Below, in pieces: positions 43,495-53,003 of a DNA stretch of 64,000 bases; position 1 is the first letter of the stretch; every line of letters starts with the position of its first letter. Below the pieces are notes generated by a model. That model did no database searches. It had not been told where the DNA came from and was given only the letters and a program-made list of their open reading frames with translations. Source of the DNA: a virus; IMG/VR virus record IMGVR_UViG_3300036766_000416, positions 114,610 to 178,609 of that record. One strand, 5' to 3'. Position numbers and translations under genes: made by a program.

Positions 43495-46063
43495 ACTCAT
43501 CATACCCCACGGACTGAATTTGGATAGGGCGTCTCTACCTCAGGTGAAATCCACCGATGTTCCTGATTATCTTCGTTGGCTCTCACAGCACAAGCACTAC
43601 TCTTCTTTCCGAACTGAGTTGCCTGTTGCCTCATTGTTCTTCACGCAAGGCAACCTGAACAAATCAAAAATAAAACATTTCATGACGGATAAAAGAGACA
43701 ATCTCAGAAAACCTGTTATTGTTTCGGGAGATCATTATGTAATTGATGGACACCATAGAGTTACTGCTCTCCTGAACATGGACCCCACAGATACCATACC
43801 AGTTATCATGGTCCATGCAAAGGTCCTGGACCTCATTACTGCTACTAGAGAATATCCGCGCTCATTCACCAAGAACGTGGTCGAGTCATTCGCGTTGGTC
43901 ACTGAGGCCGCTGAGAAGCATACAGTTCTCACCTTTGGTCGCTTCAACCCACCCACAGCGGGGCACAAAAAGCTTGTCGATAAGGTCCACGAGGTGGCCA
44001 AGGAACACACGGCAGACCACCATGTGGTTCTCAGTCACACCCATGATGCTGAGAAGAACCCTCTCAGTCCAGCAGACAAACTCAAGCACGCCAAGCGGGC
44101 CTTTCCGGGCACCCATGTTTATGCGTCATCCACCAAGTACCCCACGATTTTCCACCATGCGGCCCATTTCCATAAAGCAGGTACCAAGCACCTCCATGTG
44201 GTCGTTGGGTCCGATAGGGTCAAGGAGTTCCATGACTCCCTTCATAAATATAATGGACACTTCGACAAGGAAGGCCACGGATACAAATTCAAGAGTATTA
44301 CAGTTCACTCGGCGGGTCACCGAGACCCTGATGCCAAAGGAGTAGAAGGTATGAGTGCGAGCAAGATGCGTGAACATGCCCATTCCGGCAACTTCAAGGA
44401 ATTTAGCAGAGGGGTCTCCAGTCATATGACACCTGAACATGCGAAAGAGTTATATCATGATGTTCGTAAAGGGCAGGGGCACCTGAAGGAATCATGGTAC
44501 AACACCAAAGTTGGACATGTTGAATTCAAAAAGGCAGATCCAAAGTGTAAACACTGCGGCGGCACAGGTTACACAGACAACTATAATGCCCATGGAAGTC
44601 CAGCGGCTCCTGGTTTTGGAACGCACAATTCTTCAGCGTGCTCATGTACCAGTAAATGGGTAGAAGCTAAGTTGAAAGAGGAAGTTGTAGAAATCCTCGC
44701 CGAGGGTGTTCACGACGCCGGTATCTTCAAGGCTGTGTTCATCACTGGTGGCACAGGGTCCGGCAAAGACTTCGTGATGAAGAAGTCTCTGCATGGTCAC
44801 GGTCTCACCGAGATCAACTCAGACACAGCCTTAGAGCACCTGATGCACAAAGGTGGACTGGACAAGAAGATGCCAGCCCACGAAAAAGAAAAACGTGACG
44901 TCACCAGAGAGCGCGCCAAGTCGATCACTGACCTCAGACAGCAGCTAGCGATTCATGGTCGCAATGGTCTCATCATCAACAGCACAGGTGCAAAGGCTGA
45001 CCAGATCAAGAAACTCAAGGGTGCCCTGGAGGACCTTGGGTACGACGCCAAGATGGTGTTTGTTGATGCTTCCGACAACGTGAGCAGAAACCGCAATGTC
45101 GAACGTGGCCAACGTGGCGGTCGCATGATTCCAGAGGATCTGCGAGCCAAGAAGTGGCGCGAGGCACAGGACAGTCGCGTGGTGTTCTCCAAGATGTTTG
45201 GACAGGAGCACTACCACGAATTTCAAAATGACGAGGACCTGCGGCACAACACTGATCCTGAGATTCATTCTCAAAAAACAGCGGAACTGGATGACCTGTT
45301 CAAGACCGTCAGAAAGTTCACACAGCAACCACCCAAGCACCCCGTGGCTCAGGAGTGGGTCCACAGGAACCTGGGTAAACTGGCCAAGCAGCCTATTGGC
45401 AATCGCGCTCAACAAAAGGCTATGACACCTCCATCCTCAGATTCGCAGGCGTCAGAGGAAGCGAGAAAACTTGGTTTAACCTACTACGGTTATGGAAAAT
45501 TCGGGAAGAATTCTCGTGTATCACATTTCAGTCTGCATGGCAAGCTCGTCGAGAAACAGAAAGCACTAAAACCCCCGGCATCACTAAAAGCAAATACCGC
45601 AAAGACACAGACAACCAAGAAGCCGCTGAACGAGGCATTCGAAGAACTTATCACGGAGGTCACTCATGGGAATGTACCTGATCTACAAACACCCAACGCT
45701 CTGGAAGATTTGGTGCTGGTACCAGGGAGTGAAGTTCTGGATGGAGAATTTGAACACCTCATCGAATCAAGTGATACCGACGGAATCCGTGACCTTAGAG
45801 ATTGTTACACCGAAACACAAGAAATTCCGCAAGAAAAAGTCACCTTTGATACTCTCAGGCGACGATTGGTCGTTTCAAGTGGCCAAGGGGCAGAAGAAAG
45901 AACGAAAACGCTCAGTGAAGGAGAAGCTACGCTAGAGCCGGGAACTGAGTCGGGAGCCATCTTGGGTACAGGAACCAATGAGGTCATCGACAAAACTAAT
46001 GGGGGCTTGGCGACCAGTGGTCCCAAGAAAACATTAAGGAAATTTAGGACAGATATAAAATAA
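43487..46063 (+). CDS. Multidomain protein: ParB-like, NMN-adenylyltransferase-like, zinc-finger and P-loop kinase domains
   Basis: 858 residues from GTG 43487 (GAGG upstream). In order: a ParB/Srx-like segment (VIDGHHRVTALL, about 86); a cytidylyltransferase/NMNAT-like domain starting TFGRFNPPTAGHKKL (about 149) with the later GMSASKMREH motif; a DnaJ-like CKHCGGTGYTD (about 355) with CSC; a P-loop kinase domain (FITGGTGSGKDFVMKK, about 418); and a Ser/Lys-rich tail. Several (L/I)xE sites lie between domains. It could be a processed virion polyprotein or an enzyme assembly; NAD-related metabolism is one hypothesis. Confidence 0.65.
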   Translation: MDKLIIPHGLNLDRASLPQVKSTDVPDYLRWLSQHKHYSSFRTELPVASLFFTQGNLNKSKIKHFMTDKRDNLRKPVIVSGDHYVIDGHHRVTALLNMDPTDTIPVIMVHAKVLDLITATREYPRSFTKNVVESFALVTEAAEKHTVLTFGRFNPPTAGHKKLVDKVHEVAKEHTADHHVVLSHTHDAEKNPLSPADKLKHAKRAFPGTHVYASSTKYPTIFHHAAHFHKAGTKHLHVVVGSDRVKEFHDSLHKYNGHFDKEGHGYKFKSITVHSAGHRDPDAKGVEGMSASKMREHAHSGNFKEFSRGVSSHMTPEHAKELYHDVRKGQGHLKESWYNTKVGHVEFKKADPKCKHCGGTGYTDNYNAHGSPAAPGFGTHNSSACSCTSKWVEAKLKEEVVEILAEGVHDAGIFKAVFITGGTGSGKDFVMKKSLHGHGLTEINSDTALEHLMHKGGLDKKMPAHEKEKRDVTRERAKSITDLRQQLAIHGRNGLIINSTGAKADQIKKLKGALEDLGYDAKMVFVDASDNVSRNRNVERGQRGGRMIPEDLRAKKWREAQDSRVVFSKMFGQEHYHEFQNDEDLRHNTDPEIHSQKTAELDDLFKTVRKFTQQPPKHPVAQEWVHRNLGKLAKQPIGNRAQQKAMTPPSSDSQASEEARKLGLTYYGYGKFGKNSRVSHFSLHGKLVEKQKALKPPASLKANTAKTQTTKKPLNEAFEELITEVTHGNVPDLQTPNALEDLVLVPGSEVLDGEFEHLIESSDTDGIRDLRDCYTETQEIPQEKVTFDTLRRRLVVSSGQGAEERTKTLSEGEATLEPGTESGAILGTGTNEVIDKTNGGLATSGPKKTLRKFRTDIK

Positions 46064-46527
46064 TGTCGAATTATCGTAAGATTTATGAGCAATACTATGG
46101 GGTCAAGATTCCCAAAGGTCACCATATCCACCACAAGGATATGGATCATGGGAATGACGATCCTTTGAATTTGGAAGCTTTGCATCCAGACGAGCACGCA
46201 AAAAAGCATGGGTTTAGTTCTAATTTCATTATGGCGCAATCGACCGCTGTTGAGCGGGCTGCCATAGGACGAAAGAGATTGGAATGGAGAACTAAGAAAT
46301 CCAAGGATATGATGGGCAACGTGAACGGAAAGGGAAACAAGGGTAAGAAACTTACCGACGAAACAAAAGCTAAAATAACAATAGCAATGATAGGTCGAAT
46401 TATGACATCTGAACATAAAGCAAGACTTTCGGCTTCGAAGATGGGAAATACAAATACTCTAGGATTTAAGCACACGGCTCAGTCTATAGCTAACATGACA
46501 CTTGCGGCAAGGAATAGGAAAAAGTAA
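46063..46527 (+). CDS. HNH homing endonuclease
   Basis: YGVKIPKGHHIHHKDMDHGNDDPLNLEALHPDEHAKKHG is a compact HNH core with clear His/Asn/His residues. NUMOD3-like TDETKAKITIAMIGR and SEHKARLSASKMGN follow. The ATG shares bases with the previous stop (TAATG). Of a different subfamily from the four KHHIIP enzymes. Confidence 0.85.
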   Translation: MSNYRKIYEQYYGVKIPKGHHIHHKDMDHGNDDPLNLEALHPDEHAKKHGFSSNFIMAQSTAVERAAIGRKRLEWRTKKSKDMMGNVNGKGNKGKKLTDETKAKITIAMIGRIMTSEHKARLSASKMGNTNTLGFKHTAQSIANMTLAARNRKK

Positions 46528-46528
46528 C

Positions 46529-48484
46529 ATGCGCTCACTTAAAACCCATATAACCGAACTAGCAGACCCAAAATTTGTGAAACCTATCAAGACCGAGTAT
46601 CACTATACCGGGAAAATAAACGGTAAAACCTTTGTGGTTCCTCACTCCTACAACTATGAAATGAACATTGGTGGCAAAATCAATCCGATGCATCATCATA
46701 TCGTGACGTCGTTGAACCATACGATCCACAACAATCCAACACTCACACCAGAAGAGCATGCAAGGGTCCACGCGCATATCGCCTTACATCACGGTGAACG
46801 AGAGTCGGCAAAGTTGGAGGAGGGTATGGGGTCTCATAAGGTACCCGTGTATCACTCAGACCGCAAGACACTCCTGGGGCACGTAAAATCCTCAGCAACC
46901 TCTGTGGGTGCCGCCAAGGTCGCTAAGTCGAAGTCCACTTCGTTTGAGCGAGTGAACGGAAAGTATGCGTGGGTGTCTAGTGACCCTGCAGTAAAGAAGT
47001 TGGAAGAGCATCGGTACCTGGGTTTCGACCACAAAGGTGGACAGCACGATATTCAAGCGACCTCAACCTGTGACGCGCACCTCAAGGTGGCTGCGAAAGC
47101 CAACACACCCAAGAGTCAAGACCACAAGATCCATGTGCATTTGCATACACTCGATACACCAGAAGGACCAAAAGAGGTCCGACATGACACCATGTTTGAG
47201 GAAACAGAGGAATCCATGATACAAGAAGGTCGACCAATCCGCGGTGACGTATTCCATCACCACCAGACATTGATTGCTAAGAAAACACTCAAGATGAGCG
47301 ATGCCGGCGCACGTATCATGGGTGGACAAACGAAAGAAGAAGCCCGAGCGCACCTCAAGAAAATGGGCTGGACACAGAAACAAATCCACCAGCACGAACA
47401 CGAACTGAACGAACGTACCCTCACAGGTGCCGAGGACACCAAAAAGGAAGAAATTGTCCATAGCATGAAAAAGAAACTCCAAGGTTTCAAAGCACGCTAT
47501 GGTGACAAAGCCAAGAGTGTGATGTATGCAACTGCAACCAAACAGGCCAAGAGATTGGCAGAAGAGGAAGTTATGAACAATGAAGAAACACTGACCGAAG
47601 GTCTCCATGCCTACAAGGTCATCCACAAGGGCAGAGAGATTGACAAAAGAAAACATGCCGGTAAATTATTTCGAGAGGCGATCAAGTACGGAGATGAAGT
47701 AACCATCTCCCACAACTACGGAATAGACAGCGGCAAACAAGGCACCGTGCTTCATCCGAATAAAGTTCGCACCAATGAGCGCGGGGTACCAACGGATGTT
47801 CCAGGCGCCTATAAGCCTGTCGACCATAAGAAAGAGCATGTTGTGAAACTTCACAGTGGATCATATGCTGTTGTACCAAAAGGATCACTTACAAAACTAA
47901 AAGAGGACTCTATGTTGAAAGAATCCGAACAACTCGACGAACTCAGCAAGGGTACGCTCAAGAGCTATATCAAGAAGGCAAGTCCATCGTTGGGATACCA
48001 TTCTTATGTGGCTGGTTCAGATACTCGCAGATCAGAAACAGCGAAGAAGGCGGCCCGTAGCTTCTTTGCCAAGCAAGGAGAAGAATCCGACAAAATCTCT
48101 AAGCGCCGCGAAAAGGGTATCCAACAGGCCGCGAGCAAGCTGGAGGAATCCTCAAGCGCACTAAACGAATTTTCAAATACACCCAAGAAACCCGGTTCCT
48201 TGGAATTGTGGCATAATGAGAAGGTGAAACAAGAGAAGGAAATGTCTGAGAGAATGAAGAGGGAAAAGTCCAAAACACTCAACACCATCCGAGAGGTACT
48301 CTCAGAATCCTTTACCCGCAAGCACTTCAAGGCGATTGCTGAGGTCATCAAGTCTCATACAGACGCCAACACACGACAGAAACTTGCTGACGCCCACGCG
48401 AACGCTTTTACAAAGGATAATCCGAGATTTTCACACGAAAAATTTCATGCGGCCGCCGGAACAACATATACTAAGGCAAAATAA
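46529..48484 (+). CDS. Modular virion-like protein with repeated (L/I)xE sites
   Basis: 651 residues from ATG 46529. The start MRSLKTHITE resembles T4 capsid-targeting peptides. Then come modules seen in T4-like phage proteins: KARYGDKAKSVMYATATKQAKRLAEEE, EQLDELSKGTLKSYIKKA, a KOW/SH3-like DEVTISHNYGIDSGKQGTVLHP and a terminal HFKAIAEVIKSH...HEKFHAAAG. Modules are separated by ESMIQE, LTE, LKE and LSE sequences. I infer a polyprotein cut by the prohead protease. No enzyme motif recognised. Confidence 0.55.
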   Translation: MRSLKTHITELADPKFVKPIKTEYHYTGKINGKTFVVPHSYNYEMNIGGKINPMHHHIVTSLNHTIHNNPTLTPEEHARVHAHIALHHGERESAKLEEGMGSHKVPVYHSDRKTLLGHVKSSATSVGAAKVAKSKSTSFERVNGKYAWVSSDPAVKKLEEHRYLGFDHKGGQHDIQATSTCDAHLKVAAKANTPKSQDHKIHVHLHTLDTPEGPKEVRHDTMFEETEESMIQEGRPIRGDVFHHHQTLIAKKTLKMSDAGARIMGGQTKEEARAHLKKMGWTQKQIHQHEHELNERTLTGAEDTKKEEIVHSMKKKLQGFKARYGDKAKSVMYATATKQAKRLAEEEVMNNEETLTEGLHAYKVIHKGREIDKRKHAGKLFREAIKYGDEVTISHNYGIDSGKQGTVLHPNKVRTNERGVPTDVPGAYKPVDHKKEHVVKLHSGSYAVVPKGSLTKLKEDSMLKESEQLDELSKGTLKSYIKKASPSLGYHSYVAGSDTRRSETAKKAARSFFAKQGEESDKISKRREKGIQQAASKLEESSSALNEFSNTPKKPGSLELWHNEKVKQEKEMSERMKREKSKTLNTIREVLSESFTRKHFKAIAEVIKSHTDANTRQKLADAHANAFTKDNPRFSHEKFHAAAGTTYTKAK

Positions 48485-49050
48485 TGGAAGCGTTTGTTTA
48501 TTGCTGGACAGACTTCTTGACCAATAAACTCTATGTCGGAGTTCATAAAGGAACTCCAGAGGATGGGTACATCTGTTCAAGTAAGATAATGTTGGAAGAA
48601 TACAATAAGAGACCGCAAGATTTTTCTAGGCAAATTATTGCTTCTGGTTTATACAAAGAAATGTATGTTCTGGAGACAGCAATATTGAAGGCAGCTAAAG
48701 CAGACAGGGACCCGGGGTACTATAACCTACACCTAAATAATGGCAAATTCAGCAATGAAGGTTTCAAACACTCGGAACAAACTAAAAGTGAATTGAGCAA
48801 AATAGCTTTAGGAAGGATTCCTTGGAATAAAGGAAAAACGGGGCTTCAAGTGGCTTGGAATAAGGGAAAAAAGAGGGATACGCCATGGAATGTGGGAGTT
48901 CCAAAGAATGAATTTATTAAATTAAAAATCAGTATGAAATTGAAGGGGAGAATTCCTTGGAACAAGGGAAAGACTGGACTGCAAGTGGCCTGGAATAAGG
49001 GAAAGATCGGATTACAAGTAGCTTGGAATAAGGGAAAAAGGAAAACATAA
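48484..49050 (+). CDS. GIY-YIG homing endonuclease with WNKG repeats
   Basis: FVYCWTDFLTNKLYVGVHKG core; a catalytic-Glu region LETAILKAAKADRDPGYYN; then six copies of a WNKGK-type unit (NUMOD3). Paralogue of the genes at 55558 and 57182. ATG shares bases with the preceding stop. The repeated C-terminus probably varies in DNA contact length. Confidence 0.85.
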   Translation: MEAFVYCWTDFLTNKLYVGVHKGTPEDGYICSSKIMLEEYNKRPQDFSRQIIASGLYKEMYVLETAILKAAKADRDPGYYNLHLNNGKFSNEGFKHSEQTKSELSKIALGRIPWNKGKTGLQVAWNKGKKRDTPWNVGVPKNEFIKLKISMKLKGRIPWNKGKTGLQVAWNKGKIGLQVAWNKGKRKT

Positions 49051-49051
49051 C

Positions 49052-50395
49052 ATGCCAAAGAAATTCAAGGAACTCACAGCTAAACTCAGCGAATCGAAGT
49101 ATGGGGATGCAATGTCATCGCGGTTACCTAGTCACCTGGATGATCCTCGTGACAAAGGAACTGTGAAACCATCGGCTGCTTACCTCAAAGCAAAAAAGAA
49201 ACGTGCATTGCATTTTGCTAATAAGGGTGACATTCAGGTGAAAAAATCTGTCTATGAGTCCTATCGTGACCAAGCACTGGAAGAATCTGTGGGCTCAGTG
49301 CCCAATGCAGCATTCAATGAGAGTGGTCCAGAAACCTACAAAGTCGGAGATAAGGTTCATGTTGGTGTGGGCACTAAGGGTGGAGCAGGCCATGTGGGAA
49401 TAATCCATAAGATGAATTCAGATGAGGTGCATGTTAAGATTGGTGTTGATAAGTATGGGGATCGAATCATTCGTGCTCCCCATCGTCTTGTAAGTCTCCA
49501 TGAGGACACTTCGGGTGGGGGCTACAAAGTCGGAGACCGTGTGGTACCTAAAATCGGACCACACAAAGGTGAGATGCATCGGGTAATCCATGTTCACGAT
49601 ACGGGTCACTTGAATATCACTCCAGAAAATAAGCAACACAAGAATCGCTATCACCTTGGAGCAGCCAAGGCGCACCCAAATGATGTGACACGCGCTGAGA
49701 AGTTGGAAGAATCCTTCAAAACTTGGGTTCATACAGGTCATCCATTTCACAAAGCGGTTGAGCACGCCAAGGATAGAGGACATAGAATCACCTATGGCAC
49801 TCAGTCAAAAAAGTGGCACGTCATTGGACCCAATGACCGAGACTATCACACCTCGTTTGCCCTGGACCCTGATGAAGCGCATCGACAGGGAGAAGCTACG
49901 TCATTGTTGAGTTCGACGAGTGCGCGAAGATTGGAAGAATCCAAGCACCCAGAAGGTATGACCAACTTTGGTAAAAAAATAAAACTAAAAGATTATTTTG
50001 ATCCTTTCAAGCATAAAAAAGGTGTTTCAGATAAGCAGGAGCCGCGCACAGGTCTCGAAAGCAAGAAATACCGAAACCTTGCTGAGAATCCTATCGTTCG
50101 TGAAGCCTTTGAGGCTGCGAAAGCAAAAAAAAAGGATAGCAACCTGAAGCCTAATGACTTCCAGGAACCCAAGGATATGAAGTCGCCTGGGCAGCAGGAC
50201 CCACAGCAAGCGGACCTCCAAGCGAAGCCCGCACCGTTTGGTGGACAGCAACCACAAGGTGCCCCAGAGAAACAGAGCAACGCACCGAAGCCAGAAAAGA
50301 AAACTGACAAGCTGACCGTCAAGGGACCTGGGGTTGAGGATGCCTTTCAAAAGGAACCAACTGTTGCAGGTTTGACAACACTTGTTAAGGCCTAA
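49052..50395 (+). CDS. Modular virion-like protein with two KOW/SH3-like repeats
   Basis: 447 residues. Two KVGDKV/KVGDRV-initiated beta repeats (about 96-150 and 155-210) look like KOW/SH3 domains; KTWVHTGHPFHKAVEHAKDRGHRITYG follows; the C-terminal ~120 residues are Lys/Pro/Gln-rich. LSE, LEE and LHE segments mark module borders. No catalytic motif. Role in the virion is inferred from neighbours. Confidence 0.5.
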   Translation: MPKKFKELTAKLSESKYGDAMSSRLPSHLDDPRDKGTVKPSAAYLKAKKKRALHFANKGDIQVKKSVYESYRDQALEESVGSVPNAAFNESGPETYKVGDKVHVGVGTKGGAGHVGIIHKMNSDEVHVKIGVDKYGDRIIRAPHRLVSLHEDTSGGGYKVGDRVVPKIGPHKGEMHRVIHVHDTGHLNITPENKQHKNRYHLGAAKAHPNDVTRAEKLEESFKTWVHTGHPFHKAVEHAKDRGHRITYGTQSKKWHVIGPNDRDYHTSFALDPDEAHRQGEATSLLSSTSARRLEESKHPEGMTNFGKKIKLKDYFDPFKHKKGVSDKQEPRTGLESKKYRNLAENPIVREAFEAAKAKKKDSNLKPNDFQEPKDMKSPGQQDPQQADLQAKPAPFGGQQPQGAPEKQSNAPKPEKKTDKLTVKGPGVEDAFQKEPTVAGLTTLVKA

Positions 50396-50413
50396 GGAAA
50401 CATAAATAGCATT

Positions 50414-51025
50414 ATGGTGTATGGAATAATTTATCGTTATACAAATAAGGTCAATGGCAAGGTCTACATAGGGCAGACCAAGAACCCTAGTAGGAGAAAG
50501 GCTGACCATAAGAGTTGTTGTTTGAATGGAAGGGGTAGTTACCTCCATACCTCTATGAGGAAGCATGGATTTGATAATTTTCTTTATGAAGAGATTGATA
50601 CGGCAATTGATAAACAGTCTCTCGATCTTCTTGAGAAACATTATATTCAAATACACGACTCAAATACACCTGAACGAGGATATAATTTGACCGTGGGTGG
50701 CCCGGGCATCATGGAGGGTCGCAAGCACACAATGCTTTCTAAGCAAAGGATGAGCGTCACTAAAAAAGGTATACCTAACTTTAGATTGAGGAATCACACC
50801 AGAACCTCATCGCATTGCTCTAACATATCATTATCAAAGAAGGGGTCCATTCCTACTGCTACAATCAAACGTTGGGAAGTGACAACACCAACGGGGGAAG
50901 TGTTGCGACCGTTTAATTTGGCACAATACGCTAGAGATAATAAATTGAATCGCGGGCATTTAGCGAATAGTGGCCGAATACATCGAACGCATAAGGGGTA
51001 TCGTGCGATAGAGTTAACATCATGA
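50414..51025 (+). CDS. GIY-YIG homing endonuclease
   Basis: GIIYRYTNKVNGKVYIGQTKNPSRRK is a textbook core including the Arg; LLEKHYIQIHDS holds the Glu; NUMOD3-like MEGRKHTMLSKQRMSVT and the shared C-terminal module (TPTGEVLRPFNLAQYARDN) follow. A CATAAATA sequence lies just upstream. The end overlaps the next gene (ATGA). Confidence 0.87.
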   Translation: MVYGIIYRYTNKVNGKVYIGQTKNPSRRKADHKSCCLNGRGSYLHTSMRKHGFDNFLYEEIDTAIDKQSLDLLEKHYIQIHDSNTPERGYNLTVGGPGIMEGRKHTMLSKQRMSVTKKGIPNFRLRNHTRTSSHCSNISLSKKGSIPTATIKRWEVTTPTGEVLRPFNLAQYARDNKLNRGHLANSGRIHRTHKGYRAIELTS

Positions 51026-51528
51026 TACGTGACCCAGGGTCGATTATTTATTCGGATTCCGATGGAGTTCTTTGTGACTTTATGAAGGGAGCAGAAAAGG
51101 TATTAGGACACCCATTTGACAATGCTCATCGTAAAGAAAATGGTGACCTTTTGAATGCTCATGTGGGGTTTTGGGAAACCCTACCTCCAATGCCTGACTG
51201 GAAAGTTTTGTGGGGGTTTATTGAAAAGTTTCACCCTCATATTTTGACTGCTGTACCCTCGGGACCGTGGGGTTTTGATTTCCATAAGGTTGAACGAGGT
51301 AAGCGCGAATGGTACCGCAGACACATACCTTCGTTACCCCAGAATCGAATTCATGTGGTGTATCGAGAGCAAAAATCAGATTATGCAGTAAATAATAAAA
51401 TGCTGGGCATATTGATTGACGATAACGCAAAAAATGTGCAGGAATTCACTAACGCCGGGGGTATTGGTGTTCTGCATCACAATGCGAAATCAACCATTAT
51501 ATTACTGAAAAATTTGGGATATCACTAA
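51022..51528 (+). CDS. HAD-type 5'(3')-deoxyribonucleotidase-like
   Basis: 168 residues. IIYSDSDGVLCDF supplies the DxDG nucleophile, ILTAVPSG motif II and LGILIDDNAKNVQEF motif IV of HAD phosphatases. Closest in layout to dNT-1-type nucleotidases. It could trim dNMPs or dephosphorylate a modified nucleotide. Confidence 0.7.
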   Translation: MIRDPGSIIYSDSDGVLCDFMKGAEKVLGHPFDNAHRKENGDLLNAHVGFWETLPPMPDWKVLWGFIEKFHPHILTAVPSGPWGFDFHKVERGKREWYRRHIPSLPQNRIHVVYREQKSDYAVNNKMLGILIDDNAKNVQEFTNAGGIGVLHHNAKSTIILLKNLGYH

Positions 51529-51545
51529 CATAAAGGAGAAGTCAC

Positions 51546-52088
51546 ATGAGTCTATGGGGATCAAGAGATTTAGCAAACAACGCACCTAAATTCACGGTGT
51601 TCAGTGGCATCGGGGCTGTAGCGAATGGTGTCTCTGGCAACGGACAGGATTTGTTCGCCAACACCACAGTTGGTGTCTGGCACGCCAACCTGACATTAGG
51701 TGTCGATGGTCTCACAGCCGCCGAGAAAGCGAATACCGCAGGTCCAGCACACGCGGGTTGGGTCAATCGCAAAGAGGGCACTGGTGGTGTTGTATCCATC
51801 GTGCTCACGAACGCGGGTTCAGGGTACACAGGTGGTAACGGATTCATCACCTTCGCGGGTGGTGGAAATGGTAGCGGAGCGAACGCTTCCTACACCGTCA
51901 ATGCTGCGAACAGCAACAGCGTCTCATCGGTGACCTTGGTCAACGGTGGGTTCAACTACAACGCCGCAGCGATCACCGCAAACACCGTTGCAACCTATAC
52001 GGTTCGAGCGACCTTTACGGTCACCGTAGGTGGACGAGCCGGACGCAATCAGTATGAGACCCTGGTGGCTGGTGGAAGCATCGTCTAA
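51546..52088 (+). CDS. Virion structural protein (Gly/Asn-rich)
   Basis: 180 residues, starting MSLWGSRDLANNAPKF as in structural proteins of T4-like cyanophages. The body is Gly/Ala/Asn/Thr-rich with beta repeats such as VSIVLTNAGSGYTGGNGFI, typical of head-decoration or fibre-like proteins. Strong AAAGGAG ribosome site, as expected for an abundant product. Confidence 0.7.
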   Translation: MSLWGSRDLANNAPKFTVFSGIGAVANGVSGNGQDLFANTTVGVWHANLTLGVDGLTAAEKANTAGPAHAGWVNRKEGTGGVVSIVLTNAGSGYTGGNGFITFAGGGNGSGANASYTVNAANSNSVSSVTLVNGGFNYNAAAITANTVATYTVRATFTVTVGGRAGRNQYETLVAGGSIV

Positions 52089-52089
52089 G

Positions 52090-52491
52090 ATGCACTCGTT
52101 TGAGGAGTACCTAAGTGAATGCCTGGATGTCGAGGTCGTCGGAGAACCCGGCGCCCTTGAGCTGCATGATCCCGAACATCGGGATGCGCTGAACTTTGCC
52201 TTGCTCGATATCACCGATGCATCACACGATACGCGATTGGTCTATATCGAGATTGCATCAACATTGAGTGGTGCTGGGTACCAGATACCCTCAGTGTCGG
52301 AGTTCCCTGAGTTGTTAGAGTCCGATGGAGAAATCATCATAGGTCTCATTGGACCTGATGGAGACCCAGACCCCTGTGCGCTGTATTTTGCGTTTTCAGA
52401 TCAAGAGATTTTTGCTGAAATAGTCACCGATGAAGAATTGGATGACATAGTGAGTGATACTGATGTACACGATTTACCAAATAAAGAATAA
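52090..52491 (+). CDS. Acidic hypothetical protein with capsid-targeting-like start
   Basis: 133 residues, strongly acidic. The start MHSFEEYLSE resembles the T4 capsid-targeting peptide pattern ending in (L/I)xE. No other motif. Its last nine codons lie inside the following endonuclease gene (29-bp overlap). Confidence 0.5.
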   Translation: MHSFEEYLSECLDVEVVGEPGALELHDPEHRDALNFALLDITDASHDTRLVYIEIASTLSGAGYQIPSVSEFPELLESDGEIIIGLIGPDGDPDPCALYFAFSDQEIFAEIVTDEELDDIVSDTDVHDLPNKE

Positions 52492-52990
52492 ATTGAATGG
52501 TAAAATATACCGAGGATTTACTACTCAGAGACCTCAAAAACGTTGGATAGCACACAAATCACAGGCTAGGACAGGTAAATATAAACATATCCATCTTTAT
52601 TGCGCTCTGAGAAAATATGGTCCTGAGAATTTTTTGTTTGAAATTTTAGAACAAGGTCATGATCATAATTATGGATTAGAAGTACGAGAACCCTTTCTTA
52701 TTGCTGAAATAGATCCACATGTCAGTTATAACATGACCCCGGGCGGAGAAGGTAATCGTAGCTATGTTTGTAGGGCTGAAACTGGTCGAAAAATTAGTGA
52801 AGCTTTGAGAGGGAAGAAGAAACCACCTCGGTCTTTTGAACATGCTTTCAGAATTAGTAAAGCCTTAACGGGGAAAGAATCTCCCCATAAAGGCAAGACT
52901 CAGAGAATCGTTCGATGCCCGCATTGTGGTGTAGAAGGCGGATATTGTGTCATGGGTCGACACCATTTTTATAATTGTAAAATGATTTAA
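52463..52990 (+). CDS. GIY-YIG homing endonuclease with C-terminal zinc finger
   Basis: MYTIYQIKNKLNGKIYRGFTTQ core; EVREPFLIAEIDP region with the Glu; NUMOD3-like TGRKISEALRGKK; C-terminal CPHCGVEGGYCVMGRHHFYNC finger. Paralogue of 41772 and 53778. A+T-rich. Start inside the preceding gene. Confidence 0.85.
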   Translation: MYTIYQIKNKLNGKIYRGFTTQRPQKRWIAHKSQARTGKYKHIHLYCALRKYGPENFLFEILEQGHDHNYGLEVREPFLIAEIDPHVSYNMTPGGEGNRSYVCRAETGRKISEALRGKKKPPRSFEHAFRISKALTGKESPHKGKTQRIVRCPHCGVEGGYCVMGRHHFYNCKMI

Positions 52991-53003
52991 GAAGAGTCAT
53001 AAT

